DNA from: Nitrospiraceae bacterium
GTDB lineage: Bacteria > Nitrospirota > Nitrospiria > Nitrospirales > Nitrospiraceae
NCBI GenBank assembly: GCA_025934615.1
Contig: JAICXS010000014.1
Location: forward strand, 1 to 11,602
Length of the DNA: 11,602 nt
Reading direction: 5' to 3'
In this document: positions 1-5,974 of the stretch, piece by piece
Numbering within the stretch: position 1 is the first letter of the stretch
How the letters are laid out: the number at the start of each line of letters is the position of its first letter
Made by a program: the position numbers and the translations under genes
Notes under the pieces: generated by a model
Told to the model about the DNA's origin: nothing
The model's database searches: none
The model's input: only the letters and a program-made list of their open reading frames with translations

Positions 1-704
1 AGGTCCTTCTTCTCGCCTTTGGGTTCCCCGCCAAGCGTGCCGATCACTTCCACGGCTCCGGCGATCGGATCGTACGCGGTCACCCAGGCGCGATCGAACG
101 GCGTGGCCTGCATGGTGTCCTGTAAGAGCGCGACCACCCGCTGCTGCATATCCGGCGTGGCATGCGACAGGGGCGCTGCATATGCTTCACGCGCAGGCGG
201 CGCGGCAACAGGTTCTTGGCTGACGAAGGAGCGGCTCAAAATCAGTGTGTGATCGAATAATGAGGCCTGCTCGAGCGATTTCGTAATTTCCTCCGCGGTG
301 CTTTCTAAGAGCGCTTTCTCTTTCTTGGCAAAGGTCGCCGACTCTTTTCGTCCCATCACGATCATGCCGTACGTTCGCTGTTGGTATTGCAGCGGCGCGG
401 CCAGCAACGATTTCGCGCCGGGCGTAATCATGCGGAGTCGGATGACTTTCGAATCGCCCCCCTCAACTCGACTGTTCTGTTCCAGCGCTTTCGACGTGAC
501 GTCTTGAAGGGAGAGGGCTCGTAAGATGGCTTGCGCGTCGCGGGGAGTGAGCCCGCGGGACACCTGTGCGATAAGTGGACCGTTACTTTCGGAATGAATG
601 GCAATCAGCGCCGGATCAAGTCCTAACTCGTTGAGGGCCGTTGTCAGCGTTTTTTGAAGGGTCGTTTGCTTACTGTGTATCGAAGACTCGACGGCTGGTC
701 CCAT
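1..704 (-). CDS. GAF-domain protein, 3' end cut by window edge
   Basis: The frame reads from an ATG at 704 off the left edge of the window, so 234 residues are visible and the C-terminus is missing. The start has AAAGGA about 7 bases upstream. Residues about 18-150 look like a GAF sensor domain: a helical start (TLQKTLTTALNELGLDPALI), a hydrophobic strand followed by a turn (SLLAAPLQYQQRTYGMIVMG, about 99-118), and an amphipathic helix (KEKALLESTAEEITKSLEQA, about 128-147). After a Pro/Ala-rich linker (about 165-185), the segment from about 187 (QQRVVALLQDTM, then FDRAWVTAYDP) has the character of a second GAF unit. GAF domains bind small ligands or mediate dimerisation in signalling proteins. 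No kinase, cyclase or phosphatase part is visible, so the output is unknown. It is the last visible gene of a minus-strand run, 50 bases after the PF04020 membrane protein. I am sure of the frame and fairly sure of the GAF call. Confidence 0.8.
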   Translation of the reverse strand, partial: MGPAVESSIHSKQTTLQKTLTTALNELGLDPALIAIHSESNGPLIAQVSRGLTPRDAQAILRALSLQDVTSKALEQNSRVEGGDSKVIRLRMITPGAKSLLAAPLQYQQRTYGMIVMGRKESATFAKKEKALLESTAEEITKSLEQASLFDHTLILSRSFVSQEPVAAPPAREAYAAPLSHATPDMQQRVVALLQDTMQATPFDRAWVTAYDPIAGAVEVIGTLGGEPKGEKKD

Positions 705-754
705 ACTGTATCCTTTCAGGCCGGCATTCTAACAAGGTGTCGAGAGCGTAGCAA

Positions 755-1153
755 TCAGTTGATCACGCGTGGTGGCCTGCGCGACTCGCGGGAGACAATT
801 TCCCAGCGTCCTTCTCCCGACACCCAGAGATTGAGAATCGTGCTGACAATGCTGATCACGACCGCACCCCAGAAGGCGGCCCAGAAGCCGCTGACGTAAA
901 AGCCCTGCACGAGCCAGGCGACCAGTTCGAGCAAGAGGGCATTGATGACGACCGTGAACAGTCCAAGTGTGAGAAGAATGAGCGGGATGGACACGAGGTA
1001 CAGAATAGGACGAATAATGGCGTTGAGCAGCGCGAGCAGAATGGCCGCCGCCATGCCGGCTCCCACCGTGTCCACGTGTATGCCGGGAATGATGTAGCCT
1101 GCCAGAAAAACGGCGACCCACGTGATGGCAAAGCGAATGAGAAGACCGCGCAT
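755..1153 (-). CDS. PF04020-type small membrane protein (phage holin family 4 / YvlD-like)
   Basis: A 132-residue protein that is almost entirely hydrophobic, with four predicted membrane segments at about 4-24, 33-53, 55-80 and 88-112 and a basic, polar tail (SRESRRPPRVIN). The stretch NAIIRPILYLVSIPLILLTL (about 44-63) followed by GLFTVVINALLL is the typical signature of the PF04020 family, annotated as phage holin family 4 superfamily IV or YvlD-like. Despite the name these are usually chromosomal inner-membrane proteins of unknown role, and nothing here suggests a prophage. An in-frame TAG lies two codons before the ATG, so 1153 is the first possible start. No clear Shine-Dalgarno is seen. 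Its length is normal for the family. It sits between the hpnA-like gene (89-base gap) and the GAF gene (50-base gap) on the same strand, so co-transcription is likely. Confidence 0.85.
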   Translation of the reverse strand: MRGLLIRFAITWVAVFLAGYIIPGIHVDTVGAGMAAAILLALLNAIIRPILYLVSIPLILLTLGLFTVVINALLLELVAWLVQGFYVSGFWAAFWGAVVISIVSTILNLWVSGEGRWEIVSRESRRPPRVIN

Positions 1154-1242
1154 AGGATACTATTCGTTCAACGGACAACGTGAATCGCCATAGTAGATGA
1201 TAGAACGTAAGTGAGTAAACAAGTACCGACCAACCTTATCCT

Positions 1243-2229
1243 TTAGGCATATCCGTTATCGCGGAACCATTTGACCGCTTTTCCCAAAGCGGCTTCTGCG
1301 GGCGTTTGAGGCAAGCCCAACTCTCGCACGGCTTTGCTGCAATCATAATGCATGTGATACTTCGCCATACGGACGCCTTCGAGCGGAATGCGCGGCGGCC
1401 GGTGACTGACGTAATCGGCGAACCATCGATTCGCATAGGCCAACGGCAGGATGGCTTGCCACGGCAGTTTGAGGCGCGGCGCCGGGATGCCGGTCAGCCG
1501 GCTCAAGAGCGTGAAAATCTCACGAAGCGTGAGGTTCTGGTGTCCCAGGATATAACGTTCGCCGACGCGGCCTCGTTCCATGGCACGGAGATGGCCGATC
1601 GCCACATCGTCGACATCGATCAGGTTCATGCCGGTTTCGATGTAGGCCCACATCCGGCCTTTCATGAAGTCGACAATCATCTGGCCGGTCGGCGTCGGCT
1701 TGATATCTCCCGCGCCAACTGGAGCGCTGGGATTGACGATGACGACCGGCAGGCCGGCTCGAGCCAACTTCAGCACCTCCTGCTCGGCAAGATATTTGGA
1801 CCGCTTATAGTGCCCCGCCATCTGCGAGAGCGAGACGGCTGTCTGTTCCGTCCCGACGCCGCCATGCGGAGGAAGGCCGATCGTGCCTATCGTGCTTGTA
1901 TAAACAATGCGTTCCGTCCCGGCTTCATGCGCGGCTTCCAGTAGCGTGCGCGTGCCGGTTACATTGCTCTCGTAAAAAATGGCCGGATCTCTGGCCCAGA
2001 GCGCATAATGGGCCGCTACATGATAGAGCCGCTGGCAGCCGGCCAAGGCGCGCCGCAGAGAATCGCGATCACGGAGATCGCCGTGAACTTGTTCGACCTT
2101 GAGATCATGAAGATTGCGAAGATCGCTGTCCGGCCGAACCAGCACCCGAACGTCGGTCCCCGCATTGACCAACGCACGGGCGACGGCTGCTCCAATAAAT
2201 CCTGTTGCGCCTGTGACGAGAGCTTTCAT
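1243..2229 (-). CDS. hpnA: Hopanoid-associated NAD(P)-dependent sugar epimerase (HpnA-like)
   Basis: An extended short-chain dehydrogenase/reductase of the HpnA family, found in hopanoid gene clusters; the exact substrate of the family is not settled. With the chosen start there are 328 residues, the usual length. The N-terminus is a Rossmann fold, with the GATGFIG loop right after KALVTG (Gly 7, 10 and 13). TSTIG (about 111-115) supplies the active-site Ser/Thr and YKRSK (about 141-145) the catalytic Tyr and Lys. NPSAPVGAGD (about 166-175) is the family-typical loop. The ORF could begin 9 bases earlier at a GTG (2238), which adds three residues. ATG 2229 is preferred because family members begin MKxLVTGATG, though neither start has a good Shine-Dalgarno. 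It follows the farnesyl-diphosphate synthase gene by about 80 bases on the same strand, which fits supply of C15/C30 precursors for hopanoids. No squalene-hopene cyclase or squalene synthase gene lies in the window. Confidence 0.88.
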   Translation of the reverse strand: MKALVTGATGFIGAAVARALVNAGTDVRVLVRPDSDLRNLHDLKVEQVHGDLRDRDSLRRALAGCQRLYHVAAHYALWARDPAIFYESNVTGTRTLLEAAHEAGTERIVYTSTIGTIGLPPHGGVGTEQTAVSLSQMAGHYKRSKYLAEQEVLKLARAGLPVVIVNPSAPVGAGDIKPTPTGQMIVDFMKGRMWAYIETGMNLIDVDDVAIGHLRAMERGRVGERYILGHQNLTLREIFTLLSRLTGIPAPRLKLPWQAILPLAYANRWFADYVSHRPPRIPLEGVRMAKYHMHYDCSKAVRELGLPQTPAEAALGKAVKWFRDNGYA

Positions 2230-2243
2230 CGGAGTCACGCTTA

Positions 2244-2308
2244 ATTCAGCAATCAGCGCTCAGCTTAGATATAGAGGATCTCAAAAATGTGGGCTGACGG
2301 CTGACAGC
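2244..2308. repeat. Inverted array of 7-bp-periodic TCAGC / GCTGA motifs
   Basis: TCAGC occurs three times at exact 7-base steps (starts 2246, 2253, 2260) and its complement GCTGA twice at a 7-base step (2293, 2300), in opposite orientation. Positions 2253-2264 and 2293-2304 pair at 10 of 12 positions around a 28-base loop. The element fills the gap between the farnesyl-diphosphate synthase and hpnA-like genes and would lie in their shared transcript. It could be a dispersed intergenic repeat, an RNA processing site or a weak terminator. There is no U-run, so a classical terminator is unlikely. Confidence 0.6.
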
Positions 2309-2310
2309 GT

Positions 2311-3201
2311 TTAATTTTGGCGTTCCGTGATGTACCTGGCCAATTCACGCAATGCGTCGGCCTTGCCATCGAAGCTGCTCAACCGCTCGATGGCCCGTCG
2401 GACGCATTGATCGGCCAGCGCGCGGGCTCCGTCCACGCCATAGAAGGTCGGATAGGTCTTTTTGCCGCGCTGTGCGTCGGTCATCGCATTCTTGCCCAAT
2501 TGTTCGCGTGTGCCGGTCACATTCAACACATCGTCGGCGATTTGAAAGGCGAGTCCAATGTCCTCGGCAAAGCCGGTGAGGTGCTGCAGTTGCTCCGCGC
2601 CGGCGGAAGCGGCGACAGCGCCCATGCGGACGGCCGCCCGAATGAGCATCCCGGTCTTGTACGCATGAATTCTTTGCAGTGCGGTAAGGTCGATGTCTTG
2701 ATGTTCCGCCTGAATGTCCAATACTTGCCCGCCGACCATGCCGAGATGCCCCGACCCAACCGCCAATTCGTAAATAATCTGTACTTGCCGTTGCGGCTCG
2801 AGGTCATCCATGAGGTCCGTTCGGCTGCAGAGCTCAAATGCCAGCGTCAACAGGGCGTCTCCGGCGAGAATCGCCATCGCTTCGCCATAGACCTTGTGAT
2901 TCGTCAATTTGCCGCGCCGGTAATCATCGTTATCCATCGCCGGAAGATCGTCATGGATCAATGAATACGTATGAATCAGCTCCAGCGAGGATGCGATGGC
3001 CAATACTGACCGTGGAGGAGTGCCGACGGCTTCTGCGGCCGCGATGGCGAGAATAGGACGGACCCGTTTTCCACCTGCGAACACGCTATATCGCATGGCT
3101 TCATGAAGCGTGGTCGGTTCACGTTTCTCAGCCGGAATTACCTGATCGAGAAATCGATCGACGTCCAGGCGTTTTTGTTCCAGATAGCGGCTCATATCCA
3201 T
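2311..3201 (-). CDS. ispA: Polyprenyl synthetase, probably farnesyl-diphosphate synthase
   Basis: A 296-residue class I trans-prenyltransferase that condenses isopentenyl diphosphate with allylic diphosphates in the cytoplasm. Visible motifs in order: GGKRVRP (43-49, diphosphate binding), the first aspartate-rich motif DDLPAMD (84-90), GGQVLD (157-162), KTG (182-184), and the second aspartate-rich motif FQIADDVLN (219-227). The first motif has the two-residue insert of bacterial type II enzymes and a Tyr five residues before it (HTYSLIHDD), which in this family favours C15 farnesyl diphosphate. The second motif ends in Asn (DDxxN) rather than Asp. The length is normal. The ORF starts at ATG 3201; a second ATG two codons later (3195) is equally possible, and neither has a clear Shine-Dalgarno. 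It is the first gene of the minus-strand run leading to the hpnA-like gene, so farnesyl diphosphate for hopanoids and other isoprenoids is the likely output. Confidence 0.92.
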   Translation of the reverse strand: MDMSRYLEQKRLDVDRFLDQVIPAEKREPTTLHEAMRYSVFAGGKRVRPILAIAAAEAVGTPPRSVLAIASSLELIHTYSLIHDDLPAMDNDDYRRGKLTNHKVYGEAMAILAGDALLTLAFELCSRTDLMDDLEPQRQVQIIYELAVGSGHLGMVGGQVLDIQAEHQDIDLTALQRIHAYKTGMLIRAAVRMGAVAASAGAEQLQHLTGFAEDIGLAFQIADDVLNVTGTREQLGKNAMTDAQRGKKTYPTFYGVDGARALADQCVRRAIERLSSFDGKADALRELARYITERQN

Positions 3202-3244
3202 GGCAGGTTGAATCCATTACGCAAACAGGGGATAACGGGCCGAG

Positions 3245-3274
3245 AGAGTAGCAAACGATTTCACAAGGTGTCAA
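3245..3274 (-). promoter_or_regulatory. Candidate sigma-70 promoter for the ispA-hpnA run
   Basis: On the minus strand there is a perfect -35 box TTGACA (3274-3269), then 18 bases, then TACTCT (3250-3245), a poor -10 box. The -35 box sits inside an inverted repeat, TTTCAC (3259-3264) and GTGAAA (3282-3287) on the plus strand, whose centre is at about 3273. A protein bound there would block or touch RNA polymerase. The transcript would start about 40 bases before the ispA ATG. Confidence 0.35.
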
Positions 3275-3460
3275 ACCGTTCGTGAAAAACTTCGATATGG
3301 CGATCCGGTGCTTTCCTGATATGAGTTTTATCGGGCGCTGTCGAATTTAGTTCCCGCCCTGAAATTGCCCATACCAATTCGAAAGGCGAAAAGTTTGAGC
3401 AATTGCTATTGTTCCGGGATGGATGATACACCAAGGGTGTCTGTAAGCGGCTGGATGAGT

Positions 3461-4201
3461 TTACGGCTTGTCTTGCAGCCGTGTTAAAGCCAGACGACGC
3501 AACGATTCTACAGCCGTGTTGAGTTCTTCCTCGGTTTGGCGATGGTCTTGCGTGGCATTTACAAGATAGGCGTCAAGGATGGCCAGATGGCGGATGGCTC
3601 TCTCACCGAAGATGTTCACCTGTTGCTGAACATTTTCCCATCGCATAAGAGACTCAGGTGGATGATTGACTGAACTTATTTTCATCATGGTCTGTATTAG
3701 GGTGCGTGACCAGCGTTCGTTGGACTGACTTAACTTCTCAAGGATGTCCTCGTAATGTTTCCTTGCACGAATGATATTAACTTGGCGGCGCCTTGTGGTA
3801 AAACGAAGACGCGATATGTTTAATGTCTCTTTCAGGGTCCGCAGAAACACGTCTCGGTCAATTGGTTTGGCAATATAATCCGCCGCCCCCGCGTCAAGCG
3901 CCTTGGATATGAGTGGTCGATCCGCATGGCCCGATAGCAACACGACCGGAGTCTGTGGCTGAACCTCACTGGCCCGAATCATAAATTGTAGCCCATTCAT
4001 CCCAGGCATGTTCACATCGCTGATGATGGTATCGTAATGCTTCGCGGCGACACACTCCAACGCCTTCATGCCTGTCTCGCACGTATCGAGCGTGAAATTA
4101 GTCAGACGAATTTGTAGAGTTCCCGAGAGCGCTTCAAGCAAAACGGGATCGTCATCCACCAAGAGAAGATGCGCCTGGCCGTGCCGTCTTTTGGAATGCA
4201 C
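3461..4201 (-). CDS. Stand-alone response regulator with helical C-terminal region
   Basis: A 246-residue protein with an N-terminal receiver domain. LLLVDDDP (12-19) carries the acidic pocket, Asp62 in SDVNMPG is the predicted phosphoacceptor, Ser90 in LLSGH is the switch residue and Lys112 in AKPID the conserved lysine. After about residue 128 the sequence is charged and helical (about 130-170 and 185-240). It has no visible helix-turn-helix, HD-GYP, GGDEF or kinase signature, so the output is unknown and may be protein binding. No histidine kinase is adjacent. The only conventional start in this frame is a GTG at 4201 with no Shine-Dalgarno. A much better start site, GAGGA plus ATG at 4265, lies upstream but is one base out of frame because of a run of ten C (coding strand). 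Losing one C would give a 267-residue protein beginning MEEQASKY. The next gene on this strand, ispA, is 259 bases away. Confidence 0.85.
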   Translation of the reverse strand: MHSKRRHGQAHLLLVDDDPVLLEALSGTLQIRLTNFTLDTCETGMKALECVAAKHYDTIISDVNMPGMNGLQFMIRASEVQPQTPVVLLSGHADRPLISKALDAGAADYIAKPIDRDVFLRTLKETLNISRLRFTTRRRQVNIIRARKHYEDILEKLSQSNERWSRTLIQTMMKISSVNHPPESLMRWENVQQQVNIFGERAIRHLAILDAYLVNATQDHRQTEEELNTAVESLRRLALTRLQDKP

Positions 4202-4265
4202 GTTCAGGATGCTTTGGGTAGGCGGCTGGGGGGGGGGTGATATACTTACTAGCCTGCTCTTCCAT
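4152..4265 (-). other. Out-of-frame leader ORF with strong ribosome binding site before the response regulator
   Basis: ATG 4265 is preceded by GAGGA (4278-4274) with an 8-base spacer, the best translation start in this region. As the sequence stands it reads 37 codons and stops at 4152, inside the response regulator gene but in another frame. Removing one base from the C run at 4237-4228 would fuse it in frame to the regulator. It may be the true start of the regulator (if the tract is misread or variable) or a short leader peptide. Confidence 0.45.
4228..4237. repeat. Homopolymer G10 (C10 on the minus strand)
   Basis: Ten consecutive G on the plus strand, 27 bases upstream of the response regulator's GTG start and 26 bases downstream of the alternative ATG 4265. 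Tracts of this length slip during replication and are also prone to sequencing error. No comparable tract occurs elsewhere in the window. Confidence 0.95.
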
Positions 4266-4346
4266 GACGAACATCCTCACAGAGGACATTGTCTTAAGGT
4301 CAAAGGAGAAGCGCGGCCTAGAAACTGTCGGAAGGCGTCACGTCTC

Positions 4347-4410
4347 TATTGCCGAAAGGCAATATTGATGAACCCCGCTATCGATAGGCAGTATTGTAGA
4401 AATATTGTAG
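4347..4410. promoter_or_regulatory. Cluster of hairpin, palindrome and TATTG repeats between divergent genes
   Basis: This gene-free stretch holds a perfect 7-bp stem with a GAAA loop (TATTGCC 4347-4353, GGCAATA 4358-4364), a perfect palindrome CTATCGATAG (4378-4387), and TATTGTAG twice at 11-base spacing (4392-4399 and 4403-4410). AGGCAATATTG (4357) and AGGCAGTATTG (4386) are near-copies 29 bases apart. It lies between the divergent response regulator and the 4551 gene, so operator sites are plausible. No U-run follows the stem, so it is not a standard terminator. Confidence 0.35.
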
Positions 4411-4512
4411 GATGTCAAGCAGGGCCGTGACGTAATGTGGAATTTTGCACGTGCAGCGAGCAATTTGTATGGGATTTCAGTCACTCCAAATCATCGACCA
4501 TTGCGTCCTTGC

Positions 4513-4542
4513 TTGTCATTTGTCGTGCGGCTTCAGTATACT
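4513..4542 (+). promoter_or_regulatory. Sigma-70-like promoter for the small-gene run starting at 4551
   Basis: TTGTCA (4513-4518) matches the -35 consensus at 5 of 6 positions, and TATACT (4537-4542) matches the -10 consensus at 5 of 6, with an 18-base spacer. The start of transcription would fall at about 4548-4551. This is on or just before the ATG at 4551, or about 38 bases before the alternative ATG at 4587. Confidence 0.6.
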
Positions 4543-4550
4543 CATTGCCT

Positions 4551-4820
4551 ATGAGCATTCGAAAAGCAGGCGGGGATTGGGAACCGATGCTATTGGGCAT
4601 CGAACCGCGCACATGCAAAGTCTGTAAAAAAGGGCTGTATCGCAATGTCACGCTTTTTCGCGGCGGGTGGTCGCGCTGCACGATCTGTGATGAATTCGTG
4701 CACTACAGTTGTCTGGCCAGTGGAGCGGTGTCTTTTTTGAAAAAGCGGCCGCGTGTCTGCAAACCATGCCAAGCCGTCGATGCTTCTGTTCCACTTCCTG
4801 AGCCGGTGATTGCCCAGTGA
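4551..4820 (+). CDS. Small C4HC3 (PHD-finger-like) zinc-binding protein
   Basis: An 89-residue protein whose core has the pattern C-x2-C-x17-C-x2-C-x4-H-x2-C-x15-C-x2-C (Cys 22, 25, 43, 46, His51, Cys 54, 70, 73). This is the ligand order and spacing of a PHD finger, and the central part WSRCTICDEFVHYSCL resembles the eukaryotic consensus around the third to fifth ligands. The usual aromatic residue two positions before the seventh ligand is missing (RVC). It should fold around two zinc ions; the partner is unknown, and other cross-brace or treble-clef folds are possible. The frame stays open up to 4437. ATG 4551 is chosen because of the promoter at 4513-4542, which would give a leaderless message. 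ATG 4587, with GGGGA 10 bases upstream, is a real alternative. The stop overlaps the next gene's GTG by 4 bases (GTGA), which suggests translational coupling and a shared function. Confidence 0.75.
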   Translation: MSIRKAGGDWEPMLLGIEPRTCKVCKKGLYRNVTLFRGGWSRCTICDEFVHYSCLASGAVSFLKKRPRVCKPCQAVDASVPLPEPVIAQ

Positions 4821-5167
4821 CGTCCCATCTTCCATCCTCTGTTTCTTCTTCCAAGTCCTTCCTATGGCAGGCTCGATTTGCGGACATTATTCGGCTGGTG
4901 GTCGCCCCCATGCTGCTCTGTTTTAGCGGCTTTTTCACGATGGATTTTCTCCTCAGCGGCGCCTATAGTTGGCCGCGTACCAGCCGCATTATGGCGTTGA
5001 CCCTGACCTTGGCGATCTTGATCTATGAGTTTATTTATAAGGAACAGCTGCTTCGCCATCCGGAGTATTCGTTCGAACAACGCCTCAAAATGTTGCTCTA
5101 CACCTGTGCGATTCCCTACGTGATCGGTGCCTGTGCGCTGATTGCTCTTGCCCGGTTCACTGTCTAG
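4817..5167 (+). CDS. Small three-helix membrane protein of unknown function
   Basis: A 116-residue protein starting at a GTG that overlaps the stop of the PHD-finger-like gene (GTGA). After a polar Ser-rich N-terminus there are three hydrophobic segments, at about 24-46 (IIRLVVAPMLLCFSGFF), 58-74 (IMALTLTLAILIYEFIY) and 91-113 (MLLYTCAIPYVIGACALIAL). A charged loop (EQLLRHPEYSFEQRLK) separates the last two. I do not recognise the family. The tight overlap with the zinc-finger gene suggests that the two products are made together and may interact at the inner membrane. Confidence 0.72.
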   Translation: MTSHLPSSVSSSKSFLWQARFADIIRLVVAPMLLCFSGFFTMDFLLSGAYSWPRTSRIMALTLTLAILIYEFIYKEQLLRHPEYSFEQRLKMLLYTCAIPYVIGACALIALARFTV

Positions 5168-5365
5168 TAATGCGGAACGCTGATGGCTGTTATTCACACC
5201 AGCGGCGCCTTCCTCCAACAGTGTTTTTCAGTGCATCCTCTGTGCTTGAATTTGAAGCGACTCATCGCGCCGCATCACCTTATTCTGTCCTGTAGCTCCT
5301 GCCATTTGTCGCACCGTCTCACGATCCAATCATTGCGGACTCATTTGCCCGGGCAGGATCATCCC

Positions 5366-5542
5366 ATGGATTTTGACCCGCATCCCGCATTCGAGCATCT
5401 GACTACGTGTCTTGAGGCGCATCGAGCTGCATTGGGGATTTGCGTGATGGATGTCGTGCGGGATACCGCGGGCATCCGCTGCGCCGAATGCCGGCGGGTG
5501 TTCGAGCTGGATGTGTCGAAGTTTGAAACCCACCAGCGATAA
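5366..5542 (+). CDS. Short CxxC-containing protein of unknown function
   Basis: A 58-residue protein with a late CxxC and a following His (IRCAEC, then VFELDVSKFETH), possibly one half of a metal site. ATG 5366 has AGGA with a 7-base spacer, a good ribosome binding site. The frame is open back to an ATG at 5183, but the extra 61 residues contain no Glu and only one Asp and are rich in His, Leu and Ser, which looks non-coding. I therefore prefer the short form. The upstream part does contain another CxxC followed by His at the same spacing, so the longer 119-residue version cannot be excluded. It lies on the same strand as its neighbours; the family is not recognised. Confidence 0.55.
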   Translation: MDFDPHPAFEHLTTCLEAHRAALGICVMDVVRDTAGIRCAECRRVFELDVSKFETHQR

Positions 5543-5610
5543 ATCATTCAGTCATCTCCGTGAGCCGTACGGAGACGAGCATCACCGCCAATAAATGGAG
5601 TTGGGCACCT

Positions 5611-5970
5611 ATGGTCATAAGTCAACCACTTGATGAGAAGCGGCAGCATCCACGGTTTCCGGTCCAATTTCGAAGTTCCTTCTCATCCGTCAATGTGGTC
5701 GGTGGAGAAGGGGCACTGGCGGATCTTTCTGTACGCGGGTGCCGGATAGAGTGTCGGGTCGCGGTCAAGCCTGGAACCGAGCTTCAATTAAAGATTCATC
5801 TCCCGAATGAGCCTGCACCGCTGGGCATTACGGTGGCGGCTGTTCGCTGGGCGCGTGGGGAGACATTCGGGGTTGAATTTATGGATATGCACGATGAGGA
5901 ATGGAAACGATTGGGCCGCTTCATTGCGAGCGTGGAATTGCCGAGAGCGGACCAAATAGATCAGTCATGA
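5611..5970 (+). CDS. PilZ-domain protein (predicted c-di-GMP receptor)
   Basis: A 119-residue single-domain PilZ protein. Both parts of the c-di-GMP binding signature are present: RQHPR (RxxxR, residues about 12-16, in EKRQHPRFPV) and DLSVRG (D/NxSxxG, about 41-46). Beta strands typical of the fold follow (GTELQLKIHLP, GITVAAVRWARG, FGVEFMDM). Such proteins bind the second messenger c-di-GMP and act on a partner, often in motility, exopolysaccharide or secretion; the partner here is unknown. The ORF extends to a GTG at 5560, but ATG 5611 has GGAG 10 bases upstream and gives the usual short N-terminus, so it is preferred. The stop is 4 bases before the next gene's ATG, which suggests co-translation with the 207-residue protein downstream. 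Confidence 0.85.
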   Translation: MVISQPLDEKRQHPRFPVQFRSSFSSVNVVGGEGALADLSVRGCRIECRVAVKPGTELQLKIHLPNEPAPLGITVAAVRWARGETFGVEFMDMHDEEWKRLGRFIASVELPRADQIDQS

Positions 5971-5974
5971 ACCG

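Noticed and set aside
755..1153. Prophage, suggested by the holin family name
   Set aside because: No lysin, portal, tail or integrase gene is nearby, and PF04020 proteins are mostly ordinary chromosomal membrane proteins.
729..1178. A 149-residue minus-strand frame overlapping the PF04020 gene
   Set aside because: Its product is His/Arg/Ser-rich low-complexity sequence. The overlapping frame is clearly the known membrane family.
1306..1944. A 212-residue plus-strand frame opposite the hpnA-like gene
   Set aside because: It is the antisense shadow of a well-recognised epimerase gene, with no start signal and no family.
2317..2964. A 215-residue plus-strand frame opposite ispA
   Set aside because: It is antisense to the conserved motifs of the prenyltransferase and looks like a mirror frame of high-GC coding DNA.
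5183..5365. N-terminal extension of the CxxC protein that adds a second CxxC followed by His at the same 13-residue spacing
   Set aside because: The 61 extra residues have no Glu and only one Asp and are rich in His, Leu and Ser, as in untranslated frames. ATG 5366 has a better ribosome binding site. The repeated motif spacing is interesting, but only five of 18 positions match.
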